Notes: generated from the letters alone by a model not told the origin. Shown: positions 1-8,104, counted from the first letter of the stretch. The stretch is 13,500 nucleotides of DNA from Neocallimastix lanati (nom. inval.) (GCA_016946835.1 JACVTC010000017.1:406501-420000), one strand, 5' to 3'. Made by a program: numbers and translations.

Positions 1-128
1 TAAAAATAAATCTCTTCTTGTTATTAACTATTTAATAGTCAATAACTGTAAAGATATCTTTATATCTTTAATAAATTTATGTAATTCATTATTACATTAA
101 TTTATGTATGAAATTTTTTCCACGATAT
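1..128. other. Left flank of the MULE insertion, AT-rich, no gene
   Basis: No open frame of note. The stretch holds imperfect copies of an AATTTATGTA-like motif (around 75 and 103), and similar motifs resume directly to the right of the transposon (around 3446, 3462, 3487 and 3520). This fits one degenerate repeat region that the MULE split on insertion. A short palindrome AAAGATATCTTT lies near 51. The right-flank copies support continuity, but no function can be assigned. Confidence 0.4.
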
Positions 129-137
129 CTTGAATAA
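129..137. repeat. Left target-site duplication of the MULE
   Basis: The 9-mer CTTGAATAA lies immediately outside the left terminal repeat and recurs exactly at 3433-3441, immediately outside the right terminal repeat. A duplication of about 8-11 bp (typically 9) is the hallmark of Mutator-family insertion, and the perfect match indicates a relatively young insertion. Confidence 0.85.
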
Positions 138-258
138 GAGTGTGTGGCATTTCGCAAAATTTCATTTCGGAAAAGTTTCATTTCGCAAAATTTTTTGTGT
201 CATTTCGAAAAATTTCATTTCGAAAAATTTCATTTCGGAAAAGTGTCATTTCGCAAAA
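138..258 (+). repeat. Left terminal inverted repeat with seven CATTTCG units
   Basis: Seven copies of CATTTCG followed by C, G or A and then four A start at 148, 163, 179, 201, 216, 231 and 247, giving steps of 15, 16, 22, 15, 15 and 16 bp. The same units appear inverted at the right end. Regular spacing of about one and a half helical turns suggests an array of transposase binding sites; that role is inferred. Confidence 0.8.
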
Positions 259-731
259 TTTTAATAAATAGATAAATAAATAATAAAATAAATAAATAAA
301 AAATTTATTTTAAACTATAAATAATTAAATAAATTTTTTTTTTATTTTATTATATTTTTATTTATTAGATAAAAAAAAAAAAAAAATAGTTAATAATTGT
401 AGAATTATTTTTCTTTTCATAGATTATTGAATCAATAAATAATAATAGCAATTATAATAATAATAAAATTTAAAAATTATATAAATTATAAAATTTTATT
501 ATTATTATAAATTTAATTATTTAATTTATTAATTGAAAAATAAAACTTTTAAATATTTAGATATTAAATATTAAAGAAATAAAATAATTTTAAAAAGGAT
601 TTTTATGTAACAATATATTAAAAAAAAATAACTATAAATAAAAAATAAACTCAATTTTATTTAAAATTTATATAATTAAATATATTGAATAAGATTGAAT
701 AATTGAAAATTAATTAAAAATATTTAACAAA
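259..731 (+). other. AT-rich leader between left TIR and transposase start
   Basis: Almost pure A+T with TAAA/AATA runs and poly(A) and poly(T) stretches near 330-385. The transposase promoter must lie here or in the terminal repeat, but no specific box stands out from the background. There is no open frame of note. Confidence 0.5.
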
Positions 732-2156
732 ATGGAAGAACTTAAAATAGATATTAGTGAAACTAATAGAGGAAAAGAACAAATAATTATTAATAAAAAA
801 TATAAATATAATTATTCATACACTAAAAAGAATAAATCAAAGGTATATAGATGTACCGAATATAAAACTTTAAATAAATGCAAATCTTACATTATTTTTA
901 ATGATGAAAAAGAAATTTTAAAATATGATGGTGTTCATAATCATTTCGAACAAGAATTTAATGCCGCTCTATCATTAACAAAATATAGAATTAAAAAAGA
1001 AATTAAAAAAAGTTCAATTCCTTTCAATATAAAACCAAAAAGAGTATTTAACCAAATTTCACAAGATATTGGTTTTATATGTCCTGAATTTAAATCTATA
1101 AAATCACAAATAATAAGAGATATAAATAAACAACTTCCTCCCAACATATCAAATTTTGAGGAAATTCCAGAAAAACATTATTTATATATTACAAAACAAA
1201 ATGAAAATTTTATGATATTCAAAAATCAAAATGTCATAATTTTTCAGTCTCCATTTCAAGCATTTTTATTTAAAAAATATTGTGATGATCTTTTTGTGGA
1301 TGGCACTTTTTATGTAGCTCCTGATTTCAGTTATCAGGTTTTCATTACAAGAAATTTTGTTCCGGAATTAAATGAGTTTTATACCACTTCTTTTTCTATA
1401 TTAAGAAATAAAGAGCAAGAAACCTATAAAACAATATTTGAAGTAATAAAAAGTAATTGTGATATTACAAAAGACAATGGGTTTTCTCCAAAAAATCTTC
1501 ATTGTGACTTTGAAAGAGCCATATCTAATGCCGCAATAATTGTATTCCCAGATATAAATATTAGATATTGCATTTGGCATTACAAACGATCATTAGGACT
1601 TCATAAAAATAAAATATGCTATAATGAAATAAATCAAAACAGAGATTTATATGTTTATTATAACGCTATATTAAATTTACCTTTTATAAATCCAAATTAT
1701 ATATTAGATATTTTTCATAAAATTAAAAAATCATGCATTGAAAAAAATTATAACCAATTTTTAATATTTTTGGAATATTTTAGAAAAACATATTTAATTC
1801 TTTATAATATTGAAAATTGGAATTATTATAATAATATTGAACATATAACAAATAATGCCTCTGAATCCTTTAATAATTATTTAAGTGGCTTATTTTCAAA
1901 AAAACCAACTTATTTTAGACTAATATATACATTAAATAATGATGTATCTTTATATCCAGATACCTACGAAAGAAGAATGCTTGGCGTATGGAACAAACAA
2001 AAGAGAAAAACATTAACAAAAACTAATAAAATCAAAAATATTATTGAAAGTTACAAGAAAATGGAATCATTTTTAATTAGTAATGAAAGAAATAGAAGCC
2101 ATATTGCTGGATTATGGTTTGAATGTTTAATTAATTTAAATAATAAAATTAATTAA
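732..2156 (+). CDS. MULE transposase with FLYWCH zinc finger
   Basis: A single uninterrupted 474-residue frame from ATG to TAA. Residues about 22-75 form a FLYWCH-type zinc finger, with C41, C50, H69 and H71 (in HNH) as the likely zinc ligands; it should bind the terminal repeats. The central part matches the MULE transposase core: VDGTF (D190), LHCDFE (D259) and NASESFN (E378) supply the DDE metal-binding triad, and the family CxxH motif is present as YCIWH (C280, H283). These residues would cut DNA at the element ends and join them to the target. The start is favoured because the sister open frame at 4133-3828 begins with the same MExxIxISETN pattern. No frameshift, premature stop or missing key residue is seen. 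The length is within the usual range for compact fungal or microsporidian MULE proteins. No intron is needed. The family call is firm; activity is inferred. Confidence 0.9.
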   Translation: MEELKIDISETNRGKEQIIINKKYKYNYSYTKKNKSKVYRCTEYKTLNKCKSYIIFNDEKEILKYDGVHNHFEQEFNAALSLTKYRIKKEIKKSSIPFNIKPKRVFNQISQDIGFICPEFKSIKSQIIRDINKQLPPNISNFEEIPEKHYLYITKQNENFMIFKNQNVIIFQSPFQAFLFKKYCDDLFVDGTFYVAPDFSYQVFITRNFVPELNEFYTTSFSILRNKEQETYKTIFEVIKSNCDITKDNGFSPKNLHCDFERAISNAAIIVFPDINIRYCIWHYKRSLGLHKNKICYNEINQNRDLYVYYNAILNLPFINPNYILDIFHKIKKSCIEKNYNQFLIFLEYFRKTYLILYNIENWNYYNNIEHITNNASESFNNYLSGLFSKKPTYFRLIYTLNNDVSLYPDTYERRMLGVWNKQKRKTLTKTNKIKNIIESYKKMESFLISNERNRSHIAGLWFECLINLNNKIN

Positions 2157-2302
2157 ATTTGAATTAAATTTATTTTTCTAACCTTTTATAAAGTAAAATT
2201 ATAATTAAACCTATATCTTTAATTATTAATTTTAGTTGTTTTTAATAATTAAATTATAACTAAAGAATTAAATAAAACAAATTCTCAATTTTTTTAGTTA
2301 AA

Positions 2303-2550
2303 TATTAATATCAATATTTTATATTTTATTATTATAATACTATTATTAATATCAATATCAATATCAATATTTTATACTTTATTATTATAATACTATTATT
2401 AATATCAATATCAATATCAATATCAATATTTTATATTTTATTATTATAATACTATTATTAATATTAATATCAATATCAATATCAATATCAATATTTTATA
2501 TTTTATTTTTATATACTATTATTAATATTAATATCAATATCAATTTATTT
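2303..2550. repeat. Nested minisatellite inside the MULE
   Basis: About four and a half units of roughly 45-60 bp, each made of ACTATTATTAAT, then a run of the hexamer ATCAAT, then TTTTATATTTTATTATTATA. The ATCAAT count rises along the array: one in the first unit, three in the second, four in the third, four plus one ATTAAT variant in the fourth, then a decaying copy. It sits downstream of the transposase stop and codes for nothing visible. Confidence 0.85.
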
Positions 2551-3347
2551 TATCAATATTATTAAAAATATAAAAATATATTTTTTATTTTATTAAAATA
2601 CTAATATTTAACATTAAATACACAATAAAATAAAATATTTTTATATTTTTATTTAAATTAAATCAATTTTTAATTGAAAATTAAAGCTTTTAAAATAATA
2701 ATCAATATAATAAAGTTTTATCAAAAACCATTTAGTTTTTTTCTTTTTATTATTAATTATTTAATAATTATTTGTATATTGTGTTTTTCAAATAAATAAC
2801 TTTTTTTTTTTTTTTTTTTTTATTTTTTTTATTTTTTTTACTGGATTATTTATAAATATTTCTTTTATTAAAAAAATTTATTTAGCAATTTAAGATTTTT
2901 AAAATACTGCGCAAGGACTTAAAAGGTGTAAAATGATCAATTAATTATTTAAATATTATTTTTTAATATTTTTTTTAATAATTATATTTTAAATTTAACA
3001 ATTATATTTTAAATTATTATCCTTTACATCTTTTAAATTATTAATACTTATTTTTTTTATATATATAAAATTCTTATATATATTTTAAAAAATTATAAAA
3101 CGTTTAAAACATATGATAAAATATTTTATTTTTTTAAAGCGTTAATTCTAATGAATATTTATTGAATATTTATTATTATATAATGTATATTTATTATATA
3201 TATGTCCATATATATATATTTTTTTTTGAAAAATTTTTAAAATTTATTTATTTATTATAGTTTTATATATTTATTTTTATTTATATAGTTATTTATTTAA
3301 ATTATATATATTATTTATTTATTTTATTATTAATTTATTTATTTATT
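2551..3347. other. Non-coding 3' part of the MULE
   Basis: No coding region is visible. There are poly(T) runs near 2800-2840 and TA-rich tracts near 3170-3220. One imperfect inverted repeat of 14-bp arms with one mismatch pairs TTAAAAGGTGTAAA (2919-2932) with TTTACATCTTTTAA (3023-3036). A direct repeat of ATTATATTTTAAATT occurs at about 2981 and 3001. No function is supported. Confidence 0.5.
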
Positions 3348-3349
3348 AA

Positions 3350-3432
3350 AAATTTTGCGAAATGAAACTTTTTATGTAAATTTTCCGAAATGAAACTTTC
3401 CGAAATGAAATTTTGCGAAATGCTCCTCCCAC
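3350..3432 (-). repeat. Right terminal inverted repeat with four CATTTCG units
   Basis: Read on the minus strand, this region starts with a G-rich 9-mer and then gives CATTTCG units beginning at 3422, 3407, 3392 and 3364. Steps are 15, 15 and 28 bp; the last gap may hide a decayed unit. The first 30 or so bases inward from the first unit match the left end nearly base for base. The array is shorter than at the left end (four versus seven units). Confidence 0.8.
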
Positions 3433-3441
3433 CTTGAATAA
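3433..3441. repeat. Right target-site duplication of the MULE
   Basis: Exact repeat of the 9-mer CTTGAATAA found at 129-137, directly abutting the right end of the element. Confidence 0.85.
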
Positions 3442-3827
3442 AATTATGTAATTTACATTAATTTATGAATTAAAGCATATATCAATAAATTTATGTAAAC
3501 GAAAAATCATACATCAAATTTACGTACATGAATTAAATACTTTAAATAATTATTTCTCCTTAAATTAATAATTGAAATTTAAAATTATAAATTAGAACTT
3601 AAATTATTTAAATTTATATTTATTAAATATGAAATTAAATAATTTAGTCACAAAAAATTCGCCAAATCTGTTATTGTTAAATTTTTATTTATTTAAATAG
3701 TATAGTTTAATATTATTAATAGTTTTTAGTTTAATTTTAAATTAGTTAAAATATTTAAATAGTTATAATAAAAAATAGTTAATTAGAAAATTATACTATA
3801 ATTAGTTTTAGTTTAAATATGTTTAGG
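3442..3827. other. AT-rich spacer right of the MULE
   Basis: It starts with degenerate AATTTATGTA-like repeats that resemble the left flank of the MULE. At about 3657-3666 a lone TTCGCCAAAT resembles the end motif found at 4560-4597. It could be the remaining 3' end of the diverged element that carries the minus-strand FLYWCH frame, but a single short motif is weak evidence. No gene is seen. Confidence 0.35.
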
Positions 3828-4133
3828 TTATATATCCATAGGAATTGAATTTTTCTTAATTTCTTCCTTAATTTTATGCTTTGCTACTGATATAGACACA
3901 TCAATTTCTTTTTCGAGATGGTTATGTAAACTTTCATATTTTAAAACCTCCTTTTTATCATTTAAAATAATTAAAGATTTACATTTATTTAAAGTCTTAT
4001 ATTCAGTGCATCTATAAAATTTTGATTTATCTTTCCTTTGAAATGAAAAATTAAATTTGTGTTTTTTATTAATAATAATTTGTTCATTTCCTCGATTTGT
4101 TTCACTTATTTCAATTTCTATATTGTCTTCCAT
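3828..4133 (-). CDS. FLYWCH zinc-finger protein fragment, relative of the MULE transposase
   Basis: A 101-residue frame that aligns along its whole length with residues 1-100 of the transposase at 732-2156, about two thirds identical and with one extra residue near the start. The shared ISETN, YRCTEYKTLNKCKS and HNH blocks keep the four likely zinc ligands. It stops at IPMDI, exactly where the transposase continues with KPKRVF, and no catalytic-domain homology follows. It therefore has a DNA-binding finger but no DDE core. Many substitutions are conservative, so it comes from a separate subfamily and is not a recent deletion of the neighbouring copy. It could be a truncated transposase gene, a non-autonomous element's product, or a retained stand-alone DNA-binding protein. 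Whether it is expressed cannot be told. Confidence 0.6.
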   Translation of the reverse strand: MEDNIEIEISETNRGNEQIIINKKHKFNFSFQRKDKSKFYRCTEYKTLNKCKSLIILNDKKEVLKYESLHNHLEKEIDVSISVAKHKIKEEIKKNSIPMDI

Positions 4134-4360
4134 TAATAATTAAAATTTTTCAATAAAATATTTTAATAAATATACTTTTAAATGCTTTGAAACTATTTTT
4201 TTTTTTTTAATATTTAAAATAATAAACCTTTTTTTAATTAATTATATAATTATTTAAATAATTATTTAATTATTAATTATTAATTATTTCTTTATTTATT
4301 ATTTTATTTATTTATTTTTATTTTTATTTTTATTTTTATTTTTTATTTTATTTTTTTTAT
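4134..4360. other. AT-rich upstream region of the minus-strand FLYWCH frame
   Basis: Homopolymer T runs, ATTTA-type simple repeats and a TTTTTA repeat run around 4311-4350. No distinct promoter element or open frame is recognisable. Confidence 0.4.
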
Positions 4361-4536
4361 TTTTTAATGCTTAAAAAATAAATTTTTATTTATTTTTATT
4401 TTATTTTTTAATGCTTAAAAAAGAAGTTTTCTTATTTCTTATTTTTTTTTTTTTATTTTTTAAGCATTAAAAAATAAAATGTTTATTTATTTTTATTTTA
4501 TTTTTCAATGTTTAAAAAAAAAGTTTTCTTATTTCA
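4361..4536. repeat. Imperfect tandem duplication, two copies of about 80 bp
   Basis: Copies at 4361-4440 and 4457-4536 (period 96) share the order TTTTTAA-GC-TTAAAAAATAAA, TTTATTTATTTTTATTTTATTTTT, a second AATG-TTAAAAAA block and AAGTTTTCTTATTTC. The motif TTAATGCTTAA in the first copy appears as its reverse complement TTAAGCATTAA at the same place in the second. The two copies are roughly 90% alike by eye. Confidence 0.65.
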
Positions 4537-4545
4537 TTATTTATT

Positions 4546-4904
4546 GAAGTGTTGTATTTCGCCAAAAGTTGAATTTCGTCCAGTTGAATTTTCGCCAAAT
4601 TCTAGGTGGCTTATTAATTTTCGTCATAAAATATCACCACATTAATTATTCACGCCATATTGCGAATATATGGCTTTTTAAAAATTGTAGAAAAAAGCCA
4701 CAAAAATATGTTACAATTATATCTACGCCCCACGTAAGATTACGTGTTTGAAAAATTTTGAGAATTGTAATTTTATTTATTTAATTAATTAATTATTATT
4801 CATTAAATTTTTAATAAGTTTAAGTGGCTTAAAATTAAAAATATTTAAGCCATACAACAAAATACAAATTTATGTAATAAAAATTTTCGAAATGCACACT
4901 CCCC
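4546..4904. mobile_element. Possible non-autonomous MULE-related element or MULE end remnant
   Basis: The left side starts GAAGTGTTGTATTTCGCC and repeats ATTTCG-like units at a spacing of about 15-17 bp (near 4556, 4573 and 4588). The right side, read inward on the minus strand, starts GGAGTGTGCATTTCGAAAA. Both ends follow the G-rich-then-ATTTCG plan of the intact MULE, in inverted orientation. The interior has four perfect inverted repeats built largely on TGGCTT/AAGCCA. No matching flanking duplication was found, and no protein is encoded. Alternatively the right end is the 5' end of the element carrying the minus-strand FLYWCH frame, and the left end belongs to a second insertion. Confidence 0.4.
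4654..4852. repeat. Cluster of four perfect short inverted repeats
   Basis: GCCATAT/ATATGGC (4654-4660 with 4668-4674, 7-nt loop); TGGCTTTTT/AAAAAGCCA (4671-4679 with 4692-4700); CACGTAA/TTACGTG (4731-4737 with 4740-4746, 2-nt spacer); TGGCTTAAA/TTTAAGCCA (4825-4833 with 4844-4852, 10-nt loop). The first two overlap and cannot both fold at once. They contain most of the G and C of the segment. Confidence 0.75.
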
Positions 4905-5284
4905 GCATTTAATGGGGGTGCTAGTAACTTTTTATCATAAAATATATTAATAAAATTGACATAATTATAAAAACCATGAATTTCTGACTCTTAACAAGTA
5001 TTATTATTATTTATTTATTATTTTTTATTATTTATTATTATTTATTAGTATTATTATTCATAGAAAAGTACTATAATAAATTGAAAGTTAATTTAATAAT
5101 AATTGACGATCAGGGATGATAGAGTTTTCTAATTTATATATATATGTTTTTCGTTTTATTTTTTTCTTTATTCTTTTTCTTTTTCGTATTAGATTTCATT
5201 TCATTTTATTATATTTTTCCAGAACAATATCATTTATTATCCCTGATTTTCCATTTACACCTAATATACACAGGTTTGAAATAT

Positions 5285-5320
<36 letters not shown>

Positions 5321-6456
5321 CTTTTTTTTTTTTCTGTATTTTATTTTTTATTTTTTATTTTATTATGTTTATTTTATTTTATTTTTATTATTATTATTAC
5401 TTTTTTTTTAATATCGTTTTTCTCAAAAAATATTTTGATATTTTTGTATCTTACTCATTTTGAATATTTCACAAGGTTAATTTTAATTTAAATTTTAATT
5501 TATTGGTATCTTTCTTTTTCTATTTTATTTTATAATATTTAATTTTTAATTTTTAATGTTTAATTTTTGATTTTTCTAAAATATAATATCTATTTTATTT
5601 TAATGTAAATGAATCTGTCCTTTTTTATTTATTTATTCATTTATTCATTTATTCATTTATGATATTTTATTCATTTATTTATTAAAAAGTATTTCTATAA
5701 ATTTTCATGTCATAATAGAATTATATATATAAAATGTAAAATTTAATAATAATAATATAATAATAATATATATATATTAAATTAAAAAAGATTCAAATAT
5801 AAATAAAAAAAAATTTTTTTCCCAAAACTTTTAAGTTTATTATTGTTATATATATATTTCTATGGATAGAAATATATAAATTATAAAAATAAGTAAATTA
5901 TTAATATTTTTTTTTTTTTTAATTATTCATTTATTTATTTTTAATTTATTAATTTAGATATATTAAATATATTTAAATATTCTATTTTGGATGAAAATTT
6001 GTTATTTATGGGAAATTTAAAATAATCATTTTTATTGTTTTATTCCAATAATTATGAAATATTTAATATATATATTATTTAATTCTTTAATATTTATTTT
6101 AACCTCTTTTTTAACTTTTTGACATAATTTTCATGAATAATAAATTCTATATATAAATGGGATAAATTTTAATCTTTTTTTTTTTTTCATCTTTTTATTT
6201 TATTGTTTTTTTTTAAGTTTTTTTTTTAATAAATATACATAAAATATATATAAATATTGATATAATATATATCATATTATTATATAATTCAGTTTATATT
6301 TATTTTAATAATAAAATTTTAATACAATTTAAAATAAAATTTTTAATTTGGGTTAAAAAAAAGTATTATTTATTATTATTTATTATTAAAAAATATTAAT
6401 GAAAAAAAAATTTTTTTATACAGTTAAAATTTATTTTCGTATAATTAATTATTAAG
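4905..6456. other. Intergenic low-complexity DNA
   Basis: No convincing gene. Contents are TTATTA-type repeats (about 4998-5055), a 29-nt poly(T) at 5287-5315 followed by T-rich low complexity to 5420, ATTC/TTTA repeats near 5625-5675, TA and TAA runs near 5725-5780, and a perfect hairpin at 5851-5878. The nonamer ATCCCTGAT at about 5239 is repeated inverted near 5108. Confidence 0.5.
5851..5878. repeat. Perfect 13-bp inverted repeat with 2-nt loop
   Basis: TATATATTTCTAT (5851-5863), GG (5864-5865), ATAGAAATATATA (5866-5878). The arms pair without a mismatch and include non-alternating bases, so it is not just a TA run. Role unknown. Confidence 0.8.
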
Positions 6457-6701
6457 AATCCAAATAATTATGGATATGTAAAAGTCAAGAAGAAAAAGTC
6501 TTCTGTTCTTATATCTATAGTTAGTAATAATTTGAAAAATCTTTTATAAATTTTTTTTATTTGAATTTTTATAATTATTTAATTTATTTATATTTAGAAT
6601 TGTGTAACCAAAGTACCAAAGATAATAGCAAAATATTAAAAATGAAATTAAAAATGATTTGTATTTATAATTATGATTATGAATACAATAAAATCTTATA
6701 A
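6457..6701 (+). other. Weak spliced coding-like island, possible exon relics
   Basis: After an AAG at 6454-6456 an open stretch runs 6457-6523 (NPNNYGYVKVK..., ending with an aliphatic run). A GTAATA donor-like site at 6524 and a TTTAG acceptor-like site ending at 6597 would join it in phase to 6598-6701, which ends at a TAA. The product would be 56 residues. The PNNY-plus-lysine-then-hydrophobic pattern loosely resembles the segment before TM4 of the receptor gene at 8594-12090, so a relic of a paralogue is possible. Open stretches of this length are expected by chance in such AT-rich DNA, so this is a hint only. Confidence 0.2.
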
Positions 6702-8104
6702 TTATTTATTTTAAAATTAACAATACAAAAAAAAATATAAAATATATAATATAAAAAACAAAAAATAAAGAATAAATGAATAAATAATATATAGATAAGT
6801 AAACAAATATATACTATTTTAATAAAGAAATAAACAAAAATAAATAAGTAAATCTAGTTAATGTGAATAAATGAATATAAATAATAAAAAATAAACTTTA
6901 TTATTAAATTAATTTTTATTATTTTTATTACATAAAGTGGTAGAAATAAATTAAAAATAAATAAAATAAAATAAATAAATAAATAAAATAATAAGTAATA
7001 AATAAAAAAATATATAAATTAATAAATAAATTATATATAAATAAATAAATATAAAATAAATAAAGAAATAATGAAATAAAACGAATAAATAAATAATAGA
7101 TGAATAATAAATAAATGAATAAATATTATTTAAATAATCTTATATTATACTTTTTACCATTAAAAAATTTTCTTTTTTCAGAAGATTATTCTTAATAAGG
7201 TTAAATGGAATATTGGTAAAGGATTAAATAGAAAAAAGTTTAATGAGTAAAAAAATATATATATATATAAAATAATGTTTATTCATAAAATAAAATAAAT
7301 TAATTAATAAATAATAATAAATAATAATAAATAATAAATAATAATTATAAATAAGAATAATAAATAAGAATGTAATAAATATAATAAAAAGTAATAATAT
7401 TTTATATTAATATATTTTAATGCTATTTAAAACATAAAATATATTGAAGAATTTTCATTGAAATTATTTATTATTATTTAGAGTTTATTAATTTCAATTC
7501 ATTAAAACTTTTTTTAAGCAAAAAAAGTTTTAAATAAATTAGGTACGAGAAATTATAAATATATAATTTTTTTTTTTAAAAAATTACTTTTGAATCATTT
7601 TTTTTTGTTGAAAAATTAATATATTAACTATTCTATTCTATTCTATTTTATTCTATTTTCTATTTTCTATTTTATATTCATTTTTTTTAATTTATTGTTT
7701 ATTTTTAATATATGATGAATCAAAAAATAAAAAAAAAAAAATAGTATAAATATAAATATTTTTCCCAATTTTTTTTTATATATTTTATAAAAAAATATGT
7801 ACTTTTATGTAAAATAGTTTATTTATAAGTTTTGTAAATTCATTTATTTATTTATTTTTTTTAATATATTTTTATTAATAAGCTTAATATTCTTTAATTA
7901 ATAATATAAGCGAATTAATAAAAATTACTATAATAAAATAAAATAAAATAAAAAATAAAATAAATAAATAAATTATTTAATAAAAAAAAAAAAAAAAACG
8001 GATAAAAAAAAAATTATAAAATTATAAAAAATAATAAAATAATGTTTTATAAAAATAATTTATACCCAAAAAAAATATAATTAAATAAATTAAACTATAA
8101 AATA
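6702..8104. other. Intergenic low-complexity DNA
   Basis: Dominated by AATA/TAAA simple repeats (6740-7130), TAA runs (7305-7345), a TCTAT run (7628-7672), and poly(A) near 7725 and 7982. A short open stretch preceded by a CAG acceptor-like site at 7180 encodes about 22 codons, which is too little to call. Nothing else is recognised. Confidence 0.5.

Larger units (their letters stand above)
138..3432 (+). mobile_element. Complete Mutator-like DNA transposon (MULE), about 3.3 kb
   Basis: The boundaries rest on three agreeing signs: a perfect 9-bp duplication on both sides, inverted terminal regions (GAGTGTGTGGCATTTCGC inward at the left; GTGGGAGGAGCATTTCGC inward from the right on the other strand), and a central transposase gene on the plus strand. 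The element has a 594-bp AT-rich leader before the start codon and about 1.2 kb of non-coding sequence after the stop. The reading frame, the catalytic residues and both ends are intact, so it looks autonomous. The outermost 8-9 bases are G-rich at both ends but only partly matched; similarity becomes strong from the first CATTTCG inward. MULEs move by cut-and-paste using a DDE-type transposase. Actual mobility is inferred, not shown. Confidence 0.85.

Noticed and set aside
138-258. Regular CATTTCG array considered as a CRISPR-like repeat array
   Set aside because: Units are only about 15 bp with no unique spacers, the host is a eukaryote, and the inverted partner at 3350-3432 identifies it as transposon ends.
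941-1147. 68-codon minus-strand open frame
   Set aside because: It lies antisense within the transposase gene and is a shadow of its codon pattern.
4569-4751. 60-codon plus-strand open frame inside the hairpin-rich segment
   Set aside because: It starts with TTG, has no recognisable family, and runs across inverted repeats that explain its higher G+C content.
5116-5463. 115-codon plus-strand open frame made mostly of phenylalanine and isoleucine
   Set aside because: It is the translation of poly(T) and TTTA repeats (a 29-nt T run at 5287-5315) and shows no domain or balanced composition.
7180-7251. Open stretch behind a CTTTTTTCAG acceptor-like site (22 codons ending KKFNE)
   Set aside because: Too short, no partner exon, and open runs of this size are frequent by chance in this composition.
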